64,000 bases of DNA from Bradyrhizobium tropiciagri (GCF_001189845.1 NZ_LFLZ01000052.1:1-64000); one strand, 5' to 3'. Shown: positions 35,762 to 45,216, counted from the first letter of the stretch. Notes: a model not told the origin generated them from the letters alone. Made by a program: numbers and translations.

Positions 35762-36015
35762 GCGCGGTCAGGTGTGCGCATGATCGACGCATGTCGATCG
35801 ATGATGCGGCTGCGCGGGCGCGTGTCCGCTTGCGCAGCGCGGTTCGCCGGGACGACTTAGTGAACCAAACATCGTCACATCGGGGACTGCGCGTCCGGCG
35901 CAGTCGTGAGGCTCAACCGCGGCTTACTTGAGAGGCGACGATCCACGCGCACGGCCTGCTGCATCGCATGTTCGGCGCCGCCACAGACCGGCGGCGTTTG
36001 ACCGCAGTTCCGTTA

Positions 36016-36040
36016 GGAACGGTTGCGGAGATGACGGGTT
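36016..36040 (+). promoter_or_regulatory. possible EcfG-type general stress promoter
   Basis: A GGAAC -35 (36016-36020) is followed 16 bases later by GGTT (36037-36040), close to the alphaproteobacterial EcfG consensus GGAAC-N16/17-CGTT but with one mismatch in the -10. It lies about 38 bases upstream of the exported PRC-barrel gene, within the 317-base gap 35762-36078, which holds nothing else recognisable. Confidence 0.3.
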
Positions 36041-36078
36041 CTCCATGCATCGATTTTGCAACTGAGGAGAGCGCAACA

Positions 36079-36630
36079 ATGTTGATCAAATCCTTCCTTG
36101 CCGGCGTCGCCGGCTCCGCGCTGCTTGCGACCGTCGCGTTTGCGCAGGCGCCCGCCGACAAGAGCGACAAAATGGCTCCCGCGGCGTCGCCGGCTCCTGC
36201 GGCATCGACGTCGGCCACGTCGCCAACCGAGTTCAAGGGCGACTGGCGCGCGTCGAAGGTCGTCGGCCTGAGCGTGTACAACGACAAGAACGAGAGCGTC
36301 GGCTCGATCAATGATCTGCTGATGGAGAAGGGCGGCACCATCAAGGCGGTCGTCATCGGTGTCGGCGGCTTCCTTGGCGTCGGCGAGCATCTGGTCGCCG
36401 TGCCGCTCGACAAGGTGAAGTTCGTCGACGAGCCGATCGCCTATACCGGCGCCGCGAACACCGGCGCCGGCGCCAGCAGCACCAGCAAGACGACGACCAC
36501 GGGCGCGGCGCCCGCAGCGCCCGCGGCGGCGGCTTCAAAGCCCAATCCCTGGTACCCGGATCACGCGGTGTTCAACGCGACCAAGGATGAGCTGAAGGCG
36601 ATGCCAGAGTTCAAATACTCGACCGAGTAA
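36079..36630 (+). CDS. exported PRC-barrel domain protein
   Basis: The 183-residue product has a signal peptide (1-23, ending AFAQ), a short Ala/Pro/Ser linker, one PRC barrel (about 55-115) with KVVGLSVYNDKNESVGSINDLLM and IGVGGFLGVGEHLVAVPLDKV, and a Thr/Ala-rich tail. Its barrel resembles that of the soluble PRC protein 320 bases upstream. A GGAGAG site precedes the ATG at 36079. The role is unknown; a place in the stress response is suggested only by the possible EcfG promoter. Confidence 0.85.
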   Translation: MLIKSFLAGVAGSALLATVAFAQAPADKSDKMAPAASPAPAASTSATSPTEFKGDWRASKVVGLSVYNDKNESVGSINDLLMEKGGTIKAVVIGVGGFLGVGEHLVAVPLDKVKFVDEPIAYTGAANTGAGASSTSKTTTTGAAPAAPAAAASKPNPWYPDHAVFNATKDELKAMPEFKYSTE

Positions 36631-36659
36631 CGCGGATCGCATCACGTGAAAGAGACAAA

Positions 36660-36690
36660 CGCGCCCGGTGATGCCGGGCGCGTCTTGTTG
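36660..36690 (+). terminator. rho-independent terminator
   Basis: Stem gcgcccgg / ccgggcgc around gtgat-type loop, followed by gtcttgttg. It lies 30 bases after the stop of the exported PRC-barrel gene and 30 bases before the stop of the convergent phosphodiesterase gene. Confidence 0.75.
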
Positions 36691-36719
36691 TGCCAGAAGC
36701 CTGTGCTCAGTTGCCGGCG

Positions 36720-38117
36720 TCACCAGCCGAGTTCGCGCAGATAGGCCGCGCGGGCGGCAACGCCGGTGTGGGTGAAATCCGTGAACACCCCGTCGACGCC
36801 GAGACGGAAGAACTTCAGATATTCGAGGCTCGGATCGTTGCGATAGTCGGCCGCCAGGTATTTCTTCTCGTTGCGGAACGTGAAGACATGCACGAACAGG
36901 CCGAGCTTGTGCGCGTCGGTAATCACGCTGGTCGCGTCCTGCGTCGAGGCCTCCGCGGTCGATCCCTTGTAGGGCTTGCCGTCGGCGCCAGCGTCCTTCC
37001 AGGGCGATATCTTGTACGGCACGATATAGGCCTTCCACGGACCGATGCCGTCGGCATAGGTCTTGATCTCCGCGAGGCCTTCGGGCGTCAGCATCGCATC
37101 GAAAGTGCGGCTGTCGCCCGCAACCGTCCAGTCGTAGGGACGGGAATTGGCGATGTTGTTGAGCAGCACCTTGCCGGTCTTGAAGTCGACGCCGTTACCG
37201 TCGATCAACTGGACCTGCCGCGTCTCCAGCCCATGGCTGCGCATGTATTTCAGGCTGCCGGGTTCGAAGCTCTGCACGATGATCGGCGCGTCCTTTGAAT
37301 TGAGGCCGTTCTCCTTGATGATCTTGATCAAGGCATCCTCGAGCGGGTGGCTGCCGGGCGCACCGCAACCATTGGCGATCGCCTGGGCATTGTTCCAGGT
37401 CGGATTCTTGGTTTCCGGATAGACCGAGATCGAACGACCCGTCGTCTTGCTCTTGGCCTTGGCGATGTCGATGATGTCCTGGAAGCTGATGATCGGGAAT
37501 TTGCCGTTGAACAGTTTTGGCCGTTCGTTGGCCGCATCATAGGTGGTGCCGGCGATCCACTGCCTCAGCTCGGCCATGGTGAAATCGGTGATCGACCAGT
37601 CATTGGTGTGGTCGTCGCCGTCGACGATCAGCGCTTTCAGCACCGATTTCGGGTCGGCCGGATCAATCAGATCGGTCGGATATTCGGCCGGTCCGCTGGT
37701 GGGGGTTTGCGGCCATTTCACCTTGACGGGAACGCCCGGCGCCGTGCGCTTGCGGGCCGCAACCTCGGTGTTGGTCTTCGCCACCTCGGCGACATTGGTG
37801 TTGTCGCCGAGCCATGGATTGTGCCGCGCCACCAGCACGCAATCCTTGGTCAGGTGCAGGTCCTCTTCGAGCGAGTCCGTTCCGAGGTCGGCGGCCAGCT
37901 CATAGGATGCTTCGGTCTCCTCGGGGACGAGGCCCGGCACGCCGCGATGCCCGATGACCAGCGGCAGCTTTCCGTCAACGGTCAGGAACGGCTTGGCGCC
38001 CGATGGCGCCGCGCCGGTCTGGGCCGATGCCATCGACGGCAGCAGCACCGCCAAGGCCGCCGCACCGAGCAGCATCGCTCCAACATGTACTTTCCGTCGT
38101 GAACGAATCTGCTTCAC
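36720..38117 (-). CDS. exported glycerophosphodiester phosphodiesterase-like protein
   Basis: The 465-residue product has a Tat- or Sec-like signal (residues 1-30, basic RSRRK then hydrophobic, ending ASA). The GDPD barrel shows the motif GHRGVPGLVPEETEASY with catalytic His-Arg and Glu, and EDLHLTKDCVLVARHNPWL. It hydrolyses glycerophosphodiesters to glycerol 3-phosphate and an alcohol in the periplasm. The start is taken as the GTG at 38117, eight bases after GGAG; a TTG two codons earlier is possible. It is convergent with the exported PRC gene. Confidence 0.87.
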   Translation of the reverse strand: MKQIRSRRKVHVGAMLLGAAALAVLLPSMASAQTGAAPSGAKPFLTVDGKLPLVIGHRGVPGLVPEETEASYELAADLGTDSLEEDLHLTKDCVLVARHNPWLGDNTNVAEVAKTNTEVAARKRTAPGVPVKVKWPQTPTSGPAEYPTDLIDPADPKSVLKALIVDGDDHTNDWSITDFTMAELRQWIAGTTYDAANERPKLFNGKFPIISFQDIIDIAKAKSKTTGRSISVYPETKNPTWNNAQAIANGCGAPGSHPLEDALIKIIKENGLNSKDAPIIVQSFEPGSLKYMRSHGLETRQVQLIDGNGVDFKTGKVLLNNIANSRPYDWTVAGDSRTFDAMLTPEGLAEIKTYADGIGPWKAYIVPYKISPWKDAGADGKPYKGSTAEASTQDATSVITDAHKLGLFVHVFTFRNEKKYLAADYRNDPSLEYLKFFRLGVDGVFTDFTHTGVAARAAYLRELGW

Positions 38118-38243
38118 GGTCAACGCTCCATCTTTTGTGCAGTATGAGATCGAATGCCAGAAGGGCAGAGCCGGATAAGGCCGGCCCGGCTGCCTTCTTA
38201 GTCTCAATCTCCTGACAGGCGGATGACTGCCGGGCACCGCGTA

Positions 38244-39215
38244 TCAACGCTCGATCCGGACGCCCATGCCGGGTTCGAGACCTTCCGCAGCGCCCGCGGG
38301 ATCGAGGCGCAGCCGCAGCGTATTGCGGTCGTGATCGCCGATCACGCGCTCGGCCTGCCAGGTGGCGAACATCCCGAGCGGCCGCAACTCGGTGACGAGG
38401 GCCTTGGTCGCGCCATTCGCGGCGCTTCGAGTCACGTTCACGGTGTTTCCGATCGCAAGACCGTTGAGATGGTCCTCGCGCACGTTGAACGACAGCCATT
38501 GCTTGCCGGCCGCCGCGATCGCCATGATCGGCTGACCCGCGCGAACGTTCTCGCCGACCTCCGCAGCGATCACGCTGACCACGCCGTCGGCCGGCGCGCG
38601 CAGCACCATCTTGTCGAGACGGCGCTCCAGCACCGCGACCGCGGCCGCGGCGGCCTGCACCTGTGCGTCGGCGATGGCGCGCTCCTCCTTGGTCGGCCCG
38701 GCCACCGCGGCATCGTAATTGGCCTGGGCCGCCGCCACGCCGGCGCGCCCGCTGGCAACGTCGTTCTCGGCCTGGTCGAGCGCCTGCTGGGTTTCGAAAT
38801 TCTGCCCCGCCAGCGTGCTGATCCGCTTGAGTTGGGTCTCGACATATTCGAGGCGCGAATTGGCCTTGGAGATGGCCGCCTTGAGGGAGTCGACCTGCTC
38901 GCGGCGCACGCCGGCGTAGACGTTGTTGCGGTTCGCGACCGCGGCGGCGAGGGCAGCGCGCGCCTGGTCGGCCTGCGCGGTCAGTTCGACGGCGGAAAGC
39001 CTGGCGAGCACATCGCCGGCGCGCACCTGGGCGCCTTTTGCGACCGCGATCGACACCAGCTGGCCGTTCACTTCCGGCTCGATCCTGACCTCGGTCGACC
39101 GCACGACGCCGACGATCGCGGGGGCCGTTGTCGCACGGGTTTCGGCGTAGATCAGCGCGCCGGCGACGAGCACCAGCGGGATGATGATGACGGCGACGCG
39201 CCTAGCGTTGGACAT
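38244..39215 (-). CDS. HlyD-type membrane fusion protein
   Basis: The 323-residue protein has one N-terminal membrane helix (about 8-26), then a beta-barrel/lipoyl frame split by a long coiled coil (about 70-180, with KANSRLEYVETQLKRISTLAG). It belongs to the periplasmic adaptor family that links inner-membrane pumps to an outer-membrane channel. It overlaps the permease gene by 14 bases and is the last of three genes of the exporter operon. Confidence 0.88.
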   Translation of the reverse strand: MSNARRVAVIIIPLVLVAGALIYAETRATTAPAIVGVVRSTEVRIEPEVNGQLVSIAVAKGAQVRAGDVLARLSAVELTAQADQARAALAAAVANRNNVYAGVRREQVDSLKAAISKANSRLEYVETQLKRISTLAGQNFETQQALDQAENDVASGRAGVAAAQANYDAAVAGPTKEERAIADAQVQAAAAAVAVLERRLDKMVLRAPADGVVSVIAAEVGENVRAGQPIMAIAAAGKQWLSFNVREDHLNGLAIGNTVNVTRSAANGATKALVTELRPLGMFATWQAERVIGDHDRNTLRLRLDPAGAAEGLEPGMGVRIER

Positions 39216-41532
39216 GTTGCTGTCCTCCCTTGAACAGCCGCGCGGAGATCACGGCAAGCGCGAAATAGCCGAGCGCAAGACACCACAGCCAGAGCCAGTC
39301 GTGCCCGACCTCCCAAATGCTTGCGCCGAGCTGGTTGATGCGCACCAGGCCGTCGATCGCGGAGTCGGCCGGGAACAGCCGCCCAAGTGCCTTGGCCGCG
39401 TCGGGAATGGCCTCGCGCGGCCAAGCGAAGCCGGCGGTGAAGAATTGCGGCAGGCTGGTCGCCAGCAGCAGGATGGTGGGGTTCTCCGGCCGCGTGAACC
39501 AGGCGCCGATCGCCTGTCCGAGGAAGCTCGTCGCCAGGATGAAGACCGAAGCGAGCGCGAACAGTTGCGGCAAATGCCCGAGCGCGGAAAAACCATAGAC
39601 GCGCGGCAGCACGATCAGATAGAGCGCGAGCGTCGGCAGATAGATCGTCAGATGGGCGATGCCGCGTCCGAACACGCCCGACAATGCGCCGCTGGAGCCT
39701 GCCAGCGCAGCGCGGGTCAGCATCGCCGCTCCGATCAGGAGCGTCTGCTGCAGGATCAGGATGAAGGCCGCCGGGACGATGTAGCTCGCATAGCCGCCGA
39801 CCGGATTGAAGATCGGCTGCAGCAAAACGTTGCCCGGGCTGAGGCTCGCCAGCCTTGCCTTGGCAAGACTTCCCTCGGAACGGCTACCCCGCGAAGCCAG
39901 CTCCGACGTCAGCGTGCCGATCGCGGTCGCCACGCTGCTCGCGGTCGATCTGAACACGAACAGGTAGGTGGCGTCGGCGTAGACCGGGATGTGGGCGGTG
40001 ATGCCCTTGAGCACGTCGCGCTCGGTGCCGGGCGGGATCTGGATCGCGGCCAGCGCGTCGCCGCGATCGATCGCGGTGCGCGCCTCGGCAAGCGTGCGGG
40101 CGCGAACCGTCACGCTCAACGTTCCGCTGGCATCGATCGTCTCGACGATCTGGCGCGACAGTTCGCTCAGATCATCGTCGACGATCGCGATGGGCAGCTT
40201 GCGGAGGATCTGGTTCAGATAGGGCTGCGGATAATAGATGCCATAAATCAGGGGGGCCAGGAACAGCAGGGTGAAGGCGCTGCGGGTTCCGAGCACGCGC
40301 CGCCACTCCGCGATGAAGGCACCGCCGACGCCGGGCGGTGTCGGCTCACCCGCCAGCTCGTCAGAGGGCCCCGCCGTCTCGAACCAGGCCCTGCGGGTGA
40401 GGCTCGCCATGCGCAGCCATGCGAGGCCGGCGAACAGCAATGCGAGGCCCGCGAGCGCCGCAAAGGGAATGGCTGACTCCGAGATCGGCAAGCCGCGCGC
40501 CGCCTGTCCCATCAGCACCGCCATGTACCAGCGCAGCGGCAGGATCGCGCTCCAGACCTGCGCAAACGTGTTCATGCCGATGGTCGGAAAGCCGACACCC
40601 GCATAGCCGAAGGCAGGGGAGGCGATCAGGCCGGCAAGTCCGAGCCCCGTTGCGAGGTCGCCGACCAGAAGCTGCAACAGCGCGCCGATCGACAGATAGG
40701 CGATGATCAGGAGCGAGCCGGCGGCGATCATCAGCAGCAAGTCGCCCTTGAAGGGGATTTGCAGCACGCCCTCCAGCGCGAGCGTCACCGCCAGCATGAT
40801 CACGACGAAGATGCAGAACAGCGGTGCGAGCTTGCCGGCCAGGGCTGCGACCGGATCGCCGCCGGCGCTTGCGAGCCACTCCCTTGCGTTGCGGCGGCGG
40901 AATTCGGAGCCGACCGAATAACCCGCGGCGAGCGTGATCACGACATGGATGATGGTCGGCAGCAGCGCGCGCAGCAGGAATTGCGCGTAGTTCTTCTGCG
41001 GATTGACCAGCGCGATGGTCTCCGCGCTCAGCGTTCCCATCGAAGCCGGGCCGGGCGCTGCGCGCCTGGCGGGCGCGGCCGCGTTCGCCCCGGCGGTCAG
41101 GGAATCGCTGAGCCCCGAGGACGCGATGCCGGCGGCGGTCAGGAATTGCTGGTTGTAGAAGCCCACGACCTGCGGGCGGCGATCGGCCTTCAGGTCGCGC
41201 TCGAAATTCGGCGGGATGAAGATCGCCGAAATCGCCTTGCCGGAGCGGATGTCGTGCACGGCGGTCGACAGCGATCCAGAGTCGTCGACGATTTTCAGGT
41301 TCGGCGACGCCGCCACGAGCTGCGTCAGCGCGCGCGAGGCATCCGACTTGTCGGCGTCGACGATGGTGACGCCGAGGCCACGGATCACCGGTTGGCTGAA
41401 CACCGTCGTGAGCACCACGAAGGCAAACAGCGGCACGCCGAAGATCAGCAGCAGCGCGACGCGGTCGCCGAGCAGCCAGCGGCACTCGCGCTGCGCGACC
41501 CGCCAGAATCCGGGCTTTGAGGCCAGCCTCAT
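39202..41532 (-). CDS. double ABC-2 type permease (two fused halves)
   Basis: The 776-residue protein has two homologous halves, each of the ABC2_membrane_3 type: a first membrane helix, a large extracytoplasmic domain (LGVTIVDADKSDASRAL in half one; IAIVDDDLSELSRQIV in half two), then five helices. A Glu/Pro-rich cytosolic linker joins the halves near 370-400. No Walker A or B motif is present, and no ABC ATPase lies in the surrounding genes. It overlaps both flanking HlyD genes. The substrate is unknown. Confidence 0.85.
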   Translation of the reverse strand: MRLASKPGFWRVAQRECRWLLGDRVALLLIFGVPLFAFVVLTTVFSQPVIRGLGVTIVDADKSDASRALTQLVAASPNLKIVDDSGSLSTAVHDIRSGKAISAIFIPPNFERDLKADRRPQVVGFYNQQFLTAAGIASSGLSDSLTAGANAAAPARRAAPGPASMGTLSAETIALVNPQKNYAQFLLRALLPTIIHVVITLAAGYSVGSEFRRRNAREWLASAGGDPVAALAGKLAPLFCIFVVIMLAVTLALEGVLQIPFKGDLLLMIAAGSLLIIAYLSIGALLQLLVGDLATGLGLAGLIASPAFGYAGVGFPTIGMNTFAQVWSAILPLRWYMAVLMGQAARGLPISESAIPFAALAGLALLFAGLAWLRMASLTRRAWFETAGPSDELAGEPTPPGVGGAFIAEWRRVLGTRSAFTLLFLAPLIYGIYYPQPYLNQILRKLPIAIVDDDLSELSRQIVETIDASGTLSVTVRARTLAEARTAIDRGDALAAIQIPPGTERDVLKGITAHIPVYADATYLFVFRSTASSVATAIGTLTSELASRGSRSEGSLAKARLASLSPGNVLLQPIFNPVGGYASYIVPAAFILILQQTLLIGAAMLTRAALAGSSGALSGVFGRGIAHLTIYLPTLALYLIVLPRVYGFSALGHLPQLFALASVFILATSFLGQAIGAWFTRPENPTILLLATSLPQFFTAGFAWPREAIPDAAKALGRLFPADSAIDGLVRINQLGASIWEVGHDWLWLWCLALGYFALAVISARLFKGGQQHVQR

Positions 41533-42590
41533 TGGCGCGATTTCCAGTCGAGATAGGCACTCATGCCCGGCCGCAGCTCGGGCACCGGCTGGACCGGATA
41601 GGCACGGATCGAGAAGGTCCGCAGGTCGAAATCGCCGGTGGCGCGGGTCGCCCGCCAGCTCGCATATTCACCCTTGGTCGCGATCAGCTTGACCTCGACC
41701 GTGACGTGACGGTCGGCGAGCGCGGGAATGCGGACGTCGAACTTGTCGCCGACCTTCAGGCCCTTGACCAGATCCTCGCGCAGATCGAAGTGGATCCACA
41801 GATCGTCCAGATTGATCAGCGTCACCAGCGGCACGCCCGGCGAGACATATTCGCCCGGCTCGACGTTGCGCTGATAGACCTGCGCGCCGACCGGCGCGTA
41901 GACCGCGAGCTGATCGATCACCGATTGGACACTCTGGATGTCGGCTTCGGCCTTCTCGACATTGGCCTTCGCGATCGCGCGCTCTTCCTTGGTATAGCCG
42001 TTGACCGCCTGCTCATAGGCCGACTTCGCCTGATCGAGCCCGCGCTCGGCCTCGTGCAATGCGTCGGTGGTCTGGTCGAGGCGGGCCTGCGGCGCGTTGC
42101 CTTGCTCGGTCAATGTTTTGGCGCGATCGAAGGTCTTCTGGGCCAGCACCTGCGCCGCCTCGGCGCGCTCCATCTCCGCCTTGCGCGCGGCAATGGTCTC
42201 GACCCGCGTTCCGACCAGCACGTTGGCGAGCTGCGCATCGGCGACGGCCTTTGCAGCCCGCGTCTGGTCCTGCTTGGCAAGCGTCTCCGGGTTGTCGATC
42301 TGCACCAGGACGGCGCCCGCGGTCACGTTCTGTCCGCGCCCGACCGGGATGTCCTTGACGCGACCGTCGACGCGCGCGGCGATGTCGAGCCGCGTCGCAT
42401 CGACCTCGCCCTGCACCAGCAGCGGCTCGGGCCGCAGCAGATAATAGACGGACAGCGCGATGATGACGGCGGCAACGACGCCGACAATGATGGCCGGTGT
42501 CCGCGTTGCCGAGCGCGCATTCGCCTGGGGCTCGGCCGGCGGCGGCCCCGACGTGCCTTGGGTCTCGCTACCGGAAGGTGACACGTCCAT
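41529..42590 (-). CDS. HlyD-type membrane fusion protein
   Basis: The 353-residue protein starts with a polar tail, then one membrane helix (about 33-52). The adaptor domain has the lipoyl-like ARVDGRVKDIPVGRGQNVTAGAVLVQIDN and a coiled-coil arm rich in Ala/Glu. A second HlyD protein ends the same operon. I take the ATG at 42590; a GTG at 42602 is possible. Its stop overlaps the permease start (ATGA). It is the first gene of the operon. Confidence 0.88.
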   Translation of the reverse strand: MDVSPSGSETQGTSGPPPAEPQANARSATRTPAIIVGVVAAVIIALSVYYLLRPEPLLVQGEVDATRLDIAARVDGRVKDIPVGRGQNVTAGAVLVQIDNPETLAKQDQTRAAKAVADAQLANVLVGTRVETIAARKAEMERAEAAQVLAQKTFDRAKTLTEQGNAPQARLDQTTDALHEAERGLDQAKSAYEQAVNGYTKEERAIAKANVEKAEADIQSVQSVIDQLAVYAPVGAQVYQRNVEPGEYVSPGVPLVTLINLDDLWIHFDLREDLVKGLKVGDKFDVRIPALADRHVTVEVKLIATKGEYASWRATRATGDFDLRTFSIRAYPVQPVPELRPGMSAYLDWKSRQ

Positions 42591-42981
42591 GGCTGACCCC
42601 ACATTGGCTCACGACAACGATAGTCGTTCACTATGGCGTGGATGTTAAATCCTGCCAACCTCGGCAGCTTGTCCGATTTTGCTCCGATCTGACCGGTTCG
42701 CACACGCACCGGTGTTGCCGACCACGTCGCGCTGATGTTTCGCATCGAGCTGCTGTTGTGATCACCAGCGCCCGATGCGGCGACTTTTGTGTTTGCGTGC
42801 GACGACAACAGACCGGCCTTGCTCCCCCTGCATAGCCGCGTGGATCACACGGATATTTGAAGCCCCGCGCTCGAATAAATCGCATCCGATTAAATCGGGA
42901 TACTTGAAGGTCGGCCGCGCCCTGCCTTTATCAAGCGCGAGCGAATTAATCGTGTGCGATGTAAATCGCGGGAGCGTTACC
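42591..42981. other. divergent intergenic region, 391 bases
   Basis: This gap lies between the exporter operon and a small exported protein. It must carry promoters in both directions. A region with aataaatcgc and gattaaatcggg (42870-42900) is AT-richer. I see no clear operator, repeat or ORF with a ribosome site. Confidence 0.5.
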
Positions 42982-43269
42982 ATGACCACCAGGATTTCCC
43001 ACCTCGCCAGGACGTTCAAGACCATCGCGCTCGCTGCGGCGCTGTCGGCCATCACTGCGACGGCGGCCTCGGCCCAGGCCGCGATCTCCGAGCCGGCCGC
43101 CTTCCAGGCGCTCTATCCGTATCGCGACGTGCTCAACAACGGCGCGCCGACACCCGCGGCCAAACTCGTGCTGGAGCCGCCGGCGGTGCTGCAGAGGCTT
43201 CAGGCGGAGCAGAGCGGCATCGGTATCGTTCGCCTGCCGCGCCAAAGTTCGCATCGTGCCGGGCGCTGA
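42982..43269 (+). CDS. small exported protein
   Basis: The 95-residue product has a signal peptide (residues 1-27, ending ASAQA). The mature part of about 65 residues includes FQALYPYRDVLNNG and LVLEPPAVLQRLQAEQSGIGI and ends in an Arg-rich tail. It has no Cys. A GGGAG site precedes the ATG at 42982. I recognise no family; it looks like a lineage-specific periplasmic protein. Confidence 0.7.
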   Translation: MTTRISHLARTFKTIALAAALSAITATAASAQAAISEPAAFQALYPYRDVLNNGAPTPAAKLVLEPPAVLQRLQAEQSGIGIVRLPRQSSHRAGR

Positions 43270-43393
43270 AGCAGCCGCCCAATCGGATGCGGATCGCGCG
43301 CCTGTGATTGAATGATTGGCGTCATTCTATTGACGTTGGGCGCGCGCCGACTACGTCGAAATACAGGACTTTCCCTTATGACGGAGACGTTCC

Positions 43394-43546
43394 ATGACCA
43401 AGCAGATCGACGACCTCTCAAGGTTCTATCGCTTTGAGCTCGTACACGGCGACCACGCCGATTTCATCGCCTATCAACGCAATCTCGGCGATGGCGTCTG
43501 GCAGACCTATTCGACCTGGATGATCCCGGGCGCGAGCGGCGACTAA
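43394..43546 (+). CDS. 50-residue hypothetical protein
   Basis: The ATG at 43394 follows GGAGACGTTCC with proper spacing. The product starts MTKQIDDLSRFYRFELVHG and ends WMIPGASGD, with a soluble, aromatic-rich centre (DFIAYQRN, VWQTYSTW). A strong terminator follows 46 bases after the stop. The ribosome site, terminator and amino-acid composition make it a credible gene; the function is unknown. Confidence 0.6.
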   Translation: MTKQIDDLSRFYRFELVHGDHADFIAYQRNLGDGVWQTYSTWMIPGASGD

Positions 43547-43592
43547 ACGCGATCGCGGCTGACGAGGCGGTGATCGAAGCCTGTTGCACAAA

Positions 43593-43629
43593 GAAAAACG
43601 CGCCCGGTGTGGCCGGGCGCGTTTTCTTG
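43593..43629. terminator. bidirectional rho-independent terminator
   Basis: Stem acgcgcccggtgtggccgggcgcgt with A-run on the left and T-run on the right. It serves the small ORF on the plus strand and the binding-protein gene on the minus strand. Confidence 0.85.
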
Positions 43630-43664
43630 TTCGCAGTCATCCGATCGCCCGCAGCGGCGCGTCG

Positions 43665-44879
43665 TCAGTTCGACTTCACCAGCGGGCAGCCGCCCTTGTC
43701 GAGCGGGCGGAAGGCTTCGTCGCCGGGCACGGTGGCGATCAGCTTGTAGAGATCCCACTCATTCTTGGATTCCTCGGGCTTCTTGGTCTCGAACAGATAC
43801 ATGTCGTGCACCATGCGGCCGTCGATCCGGATATGGCCGTTCTTGGCGAAGAAGTCGTTGATCGGGGTCTTGCGCATCTGCTCCATCACCTTCGGCGCCT
43901 CGTCGGTACCGATCGCCTCGATCGCCTTCAAGTAATGCATGGTCGCCGAATAGAGACCGGCCTGGATCATGGTCGGCATGTGGCCGACCTTCTCGTTGAA
44001 GCGCTTCGAGAAGGCGCGGGTCTCGTCGTTCATGTCCCAGTAGAAGGCATCGGTGACGATCAGGCCCTGCGTCGCCTTCAGGCCCAGCGCATGGGTGTCG
44101 GTGATTTCCATCAACAGCGCGATCAGCTTCTGGCCGCCCTGGGCGAGGCCGAACTCGGCGGCCTGCTTCAGCGCGGTGGTGGTGTCACCGCCGGCATTGG
44201 CCAGCGCCACGACCTTGGCCTTGGAGGCCTGCGCCTGCAGCAGGAAGGACGAGAAGTCCGACGAGTTGAGCGGATGGCGCACGTCGCCCAGCACCTTGCC
44301 GCCGGTCTCCTTGACGACATTGGCGGCGTCGCGCTCCAGCGCCATGCCGAACGCGTAGTCGGCGGTGACGAAGAACCAGGTGTCCTCGCCGCGCTTGACC
44401 ATCGCCTTGCCCGCGACGTTCGACAGCGCGTAGGTGTCGTAGGTCCAGTGCACGGTGTTGGGCGAGCAGGCGGTGCCGGTGATGTCGGAGGAGCCGCCGC
44501 CGGAATTGATGTGGATCTTGTTCTTCTCGCGGGTCAGCGCCGAGATCGGCAGCGCGACCGACGAGGTCGGCACGTCGAGGATCGCATCGACCTTGTCGTT
44601 GTCGTACCAGTTGCGCGCGATGCTGACGCCGACGTCGGGCTTGTTCTGATGATCGGCCACGACGACCTGGATCGGCTTGCCCTTCACCTTGCCGCCGTAA
44701 TCGGCGACCGCCATCTCGACCGCGGCGACCGAGCCCTTGCCGGTGGCGTCCGCATAGAGGCTCGACATGTCGGTGAGCACGCCGAGCTTGACGACGTCGT
44801 CGGAGATCTGGGCGTTGGCCGCGGTGCCGGAGGCCGCAAGCGCGAGGCTGGCCGCCGCTGCGGCCAAGAGCGATTTCAT
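43665..44879 (-). CDS. branched-chain amino acid-type ABC substrate-binding protein
   Basis: The 404-residue product has a signal peptide (1-23, ending ANAQ) and a type I periplasmic binding fold (LivK/Amt family): VVKLGVLTDMSSLYADATGKGSVAAVEMA, HINSGGGSSDITG, WFFVTADYAFGMALERD and IQAGLYSATMHYLKAI. It is an orphan: no permease or ATPase genes lie beside it. The ligand may be an amino acid, urea or an aromatic acid; it cannot be told. I start at 44879. Confidence 0.9.
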   Translation of the reverse strand: MKSLLAAAAASLALAASGTAANAQISDDVVKLGVLTDMSSLYADATGKGSVAAVEMAVADYGGKVKGKPIQVVVADHQNKPDVGVSIARNWYDNDKVDAILDVPTSSVALPISALTREKNKIHINSGGGSSDITGTACSPNTVHWTYDTYALSNVAGKAMVKRGEDTWFFVTADYAFGMALERDAANVVKETGGKVLGDVRHPLNSSDFSSFLLQAQASKAKVVALANAGGDTTTALKQAAEFGLAQGGQKLIALLMEITDTHALGLKATQGLIVTDAFYWDMNDETRAFSKRFNEKVGHMPTMIQAGLYSATMHYLKAIEAIGTDEAPKVMEQMRKTPINDFFAKNGHIRIDGRMVHDMYLFETKKPEESKNEWDLYKLIATVPGDEAFRPLDKGGCPLVKSN

Positions 44880-45052
44880 CGTGTTTCTCTCCCTGATTTT
44901 TCGTCGAAGATTGCTTCCACGGGGCACCTTCTATCCGGTGCGGCAACCTGTCGCAAAGACGACTTTTTGGGCATGCGGCGGATGGAACGCCGGGATCGGC
45001 GAGGGACGCGGAACGATGTTGGATGAGCTGGGTCGAGCGACCGCTGTAGTGC

Positions 45053-45166
45053 ACCTCTCCCGCTTGCGGGGGAGGTCGGCGCGTAGCGCCGGGTGGGGGG
45101 TATCTCCACAATATGACTCGTGGAGAGAGCCCCCGCCCCAACCCTCACGCGCAAGCGGGAGAGGGG
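45053..45166. repeat. intergenic palindromic repeat (gcgtagcgccgggtgggg type)
   Basis: Outer arms cctctcccgcttgcggg and its near complement gcaagcgggagaggg, with inner gcgcgtagcgcc, run through most of the 337-base gap between the binding-protein and DUF4403 genes. It is related to those at 3-83 and 54361-54500. Confidence 0.85.
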
Positions 45167-45216
45167 GTTCAACCGCTGTCGCGGCTGCCATCCAATCTAC
45201 TCGCGTGACAATCTAG

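Noticed and set aside
43584..45026. 480-residue plus-strand frame
   Set aside because: It is antisense to the binding protein gene with signal peptide and conserved blocks.
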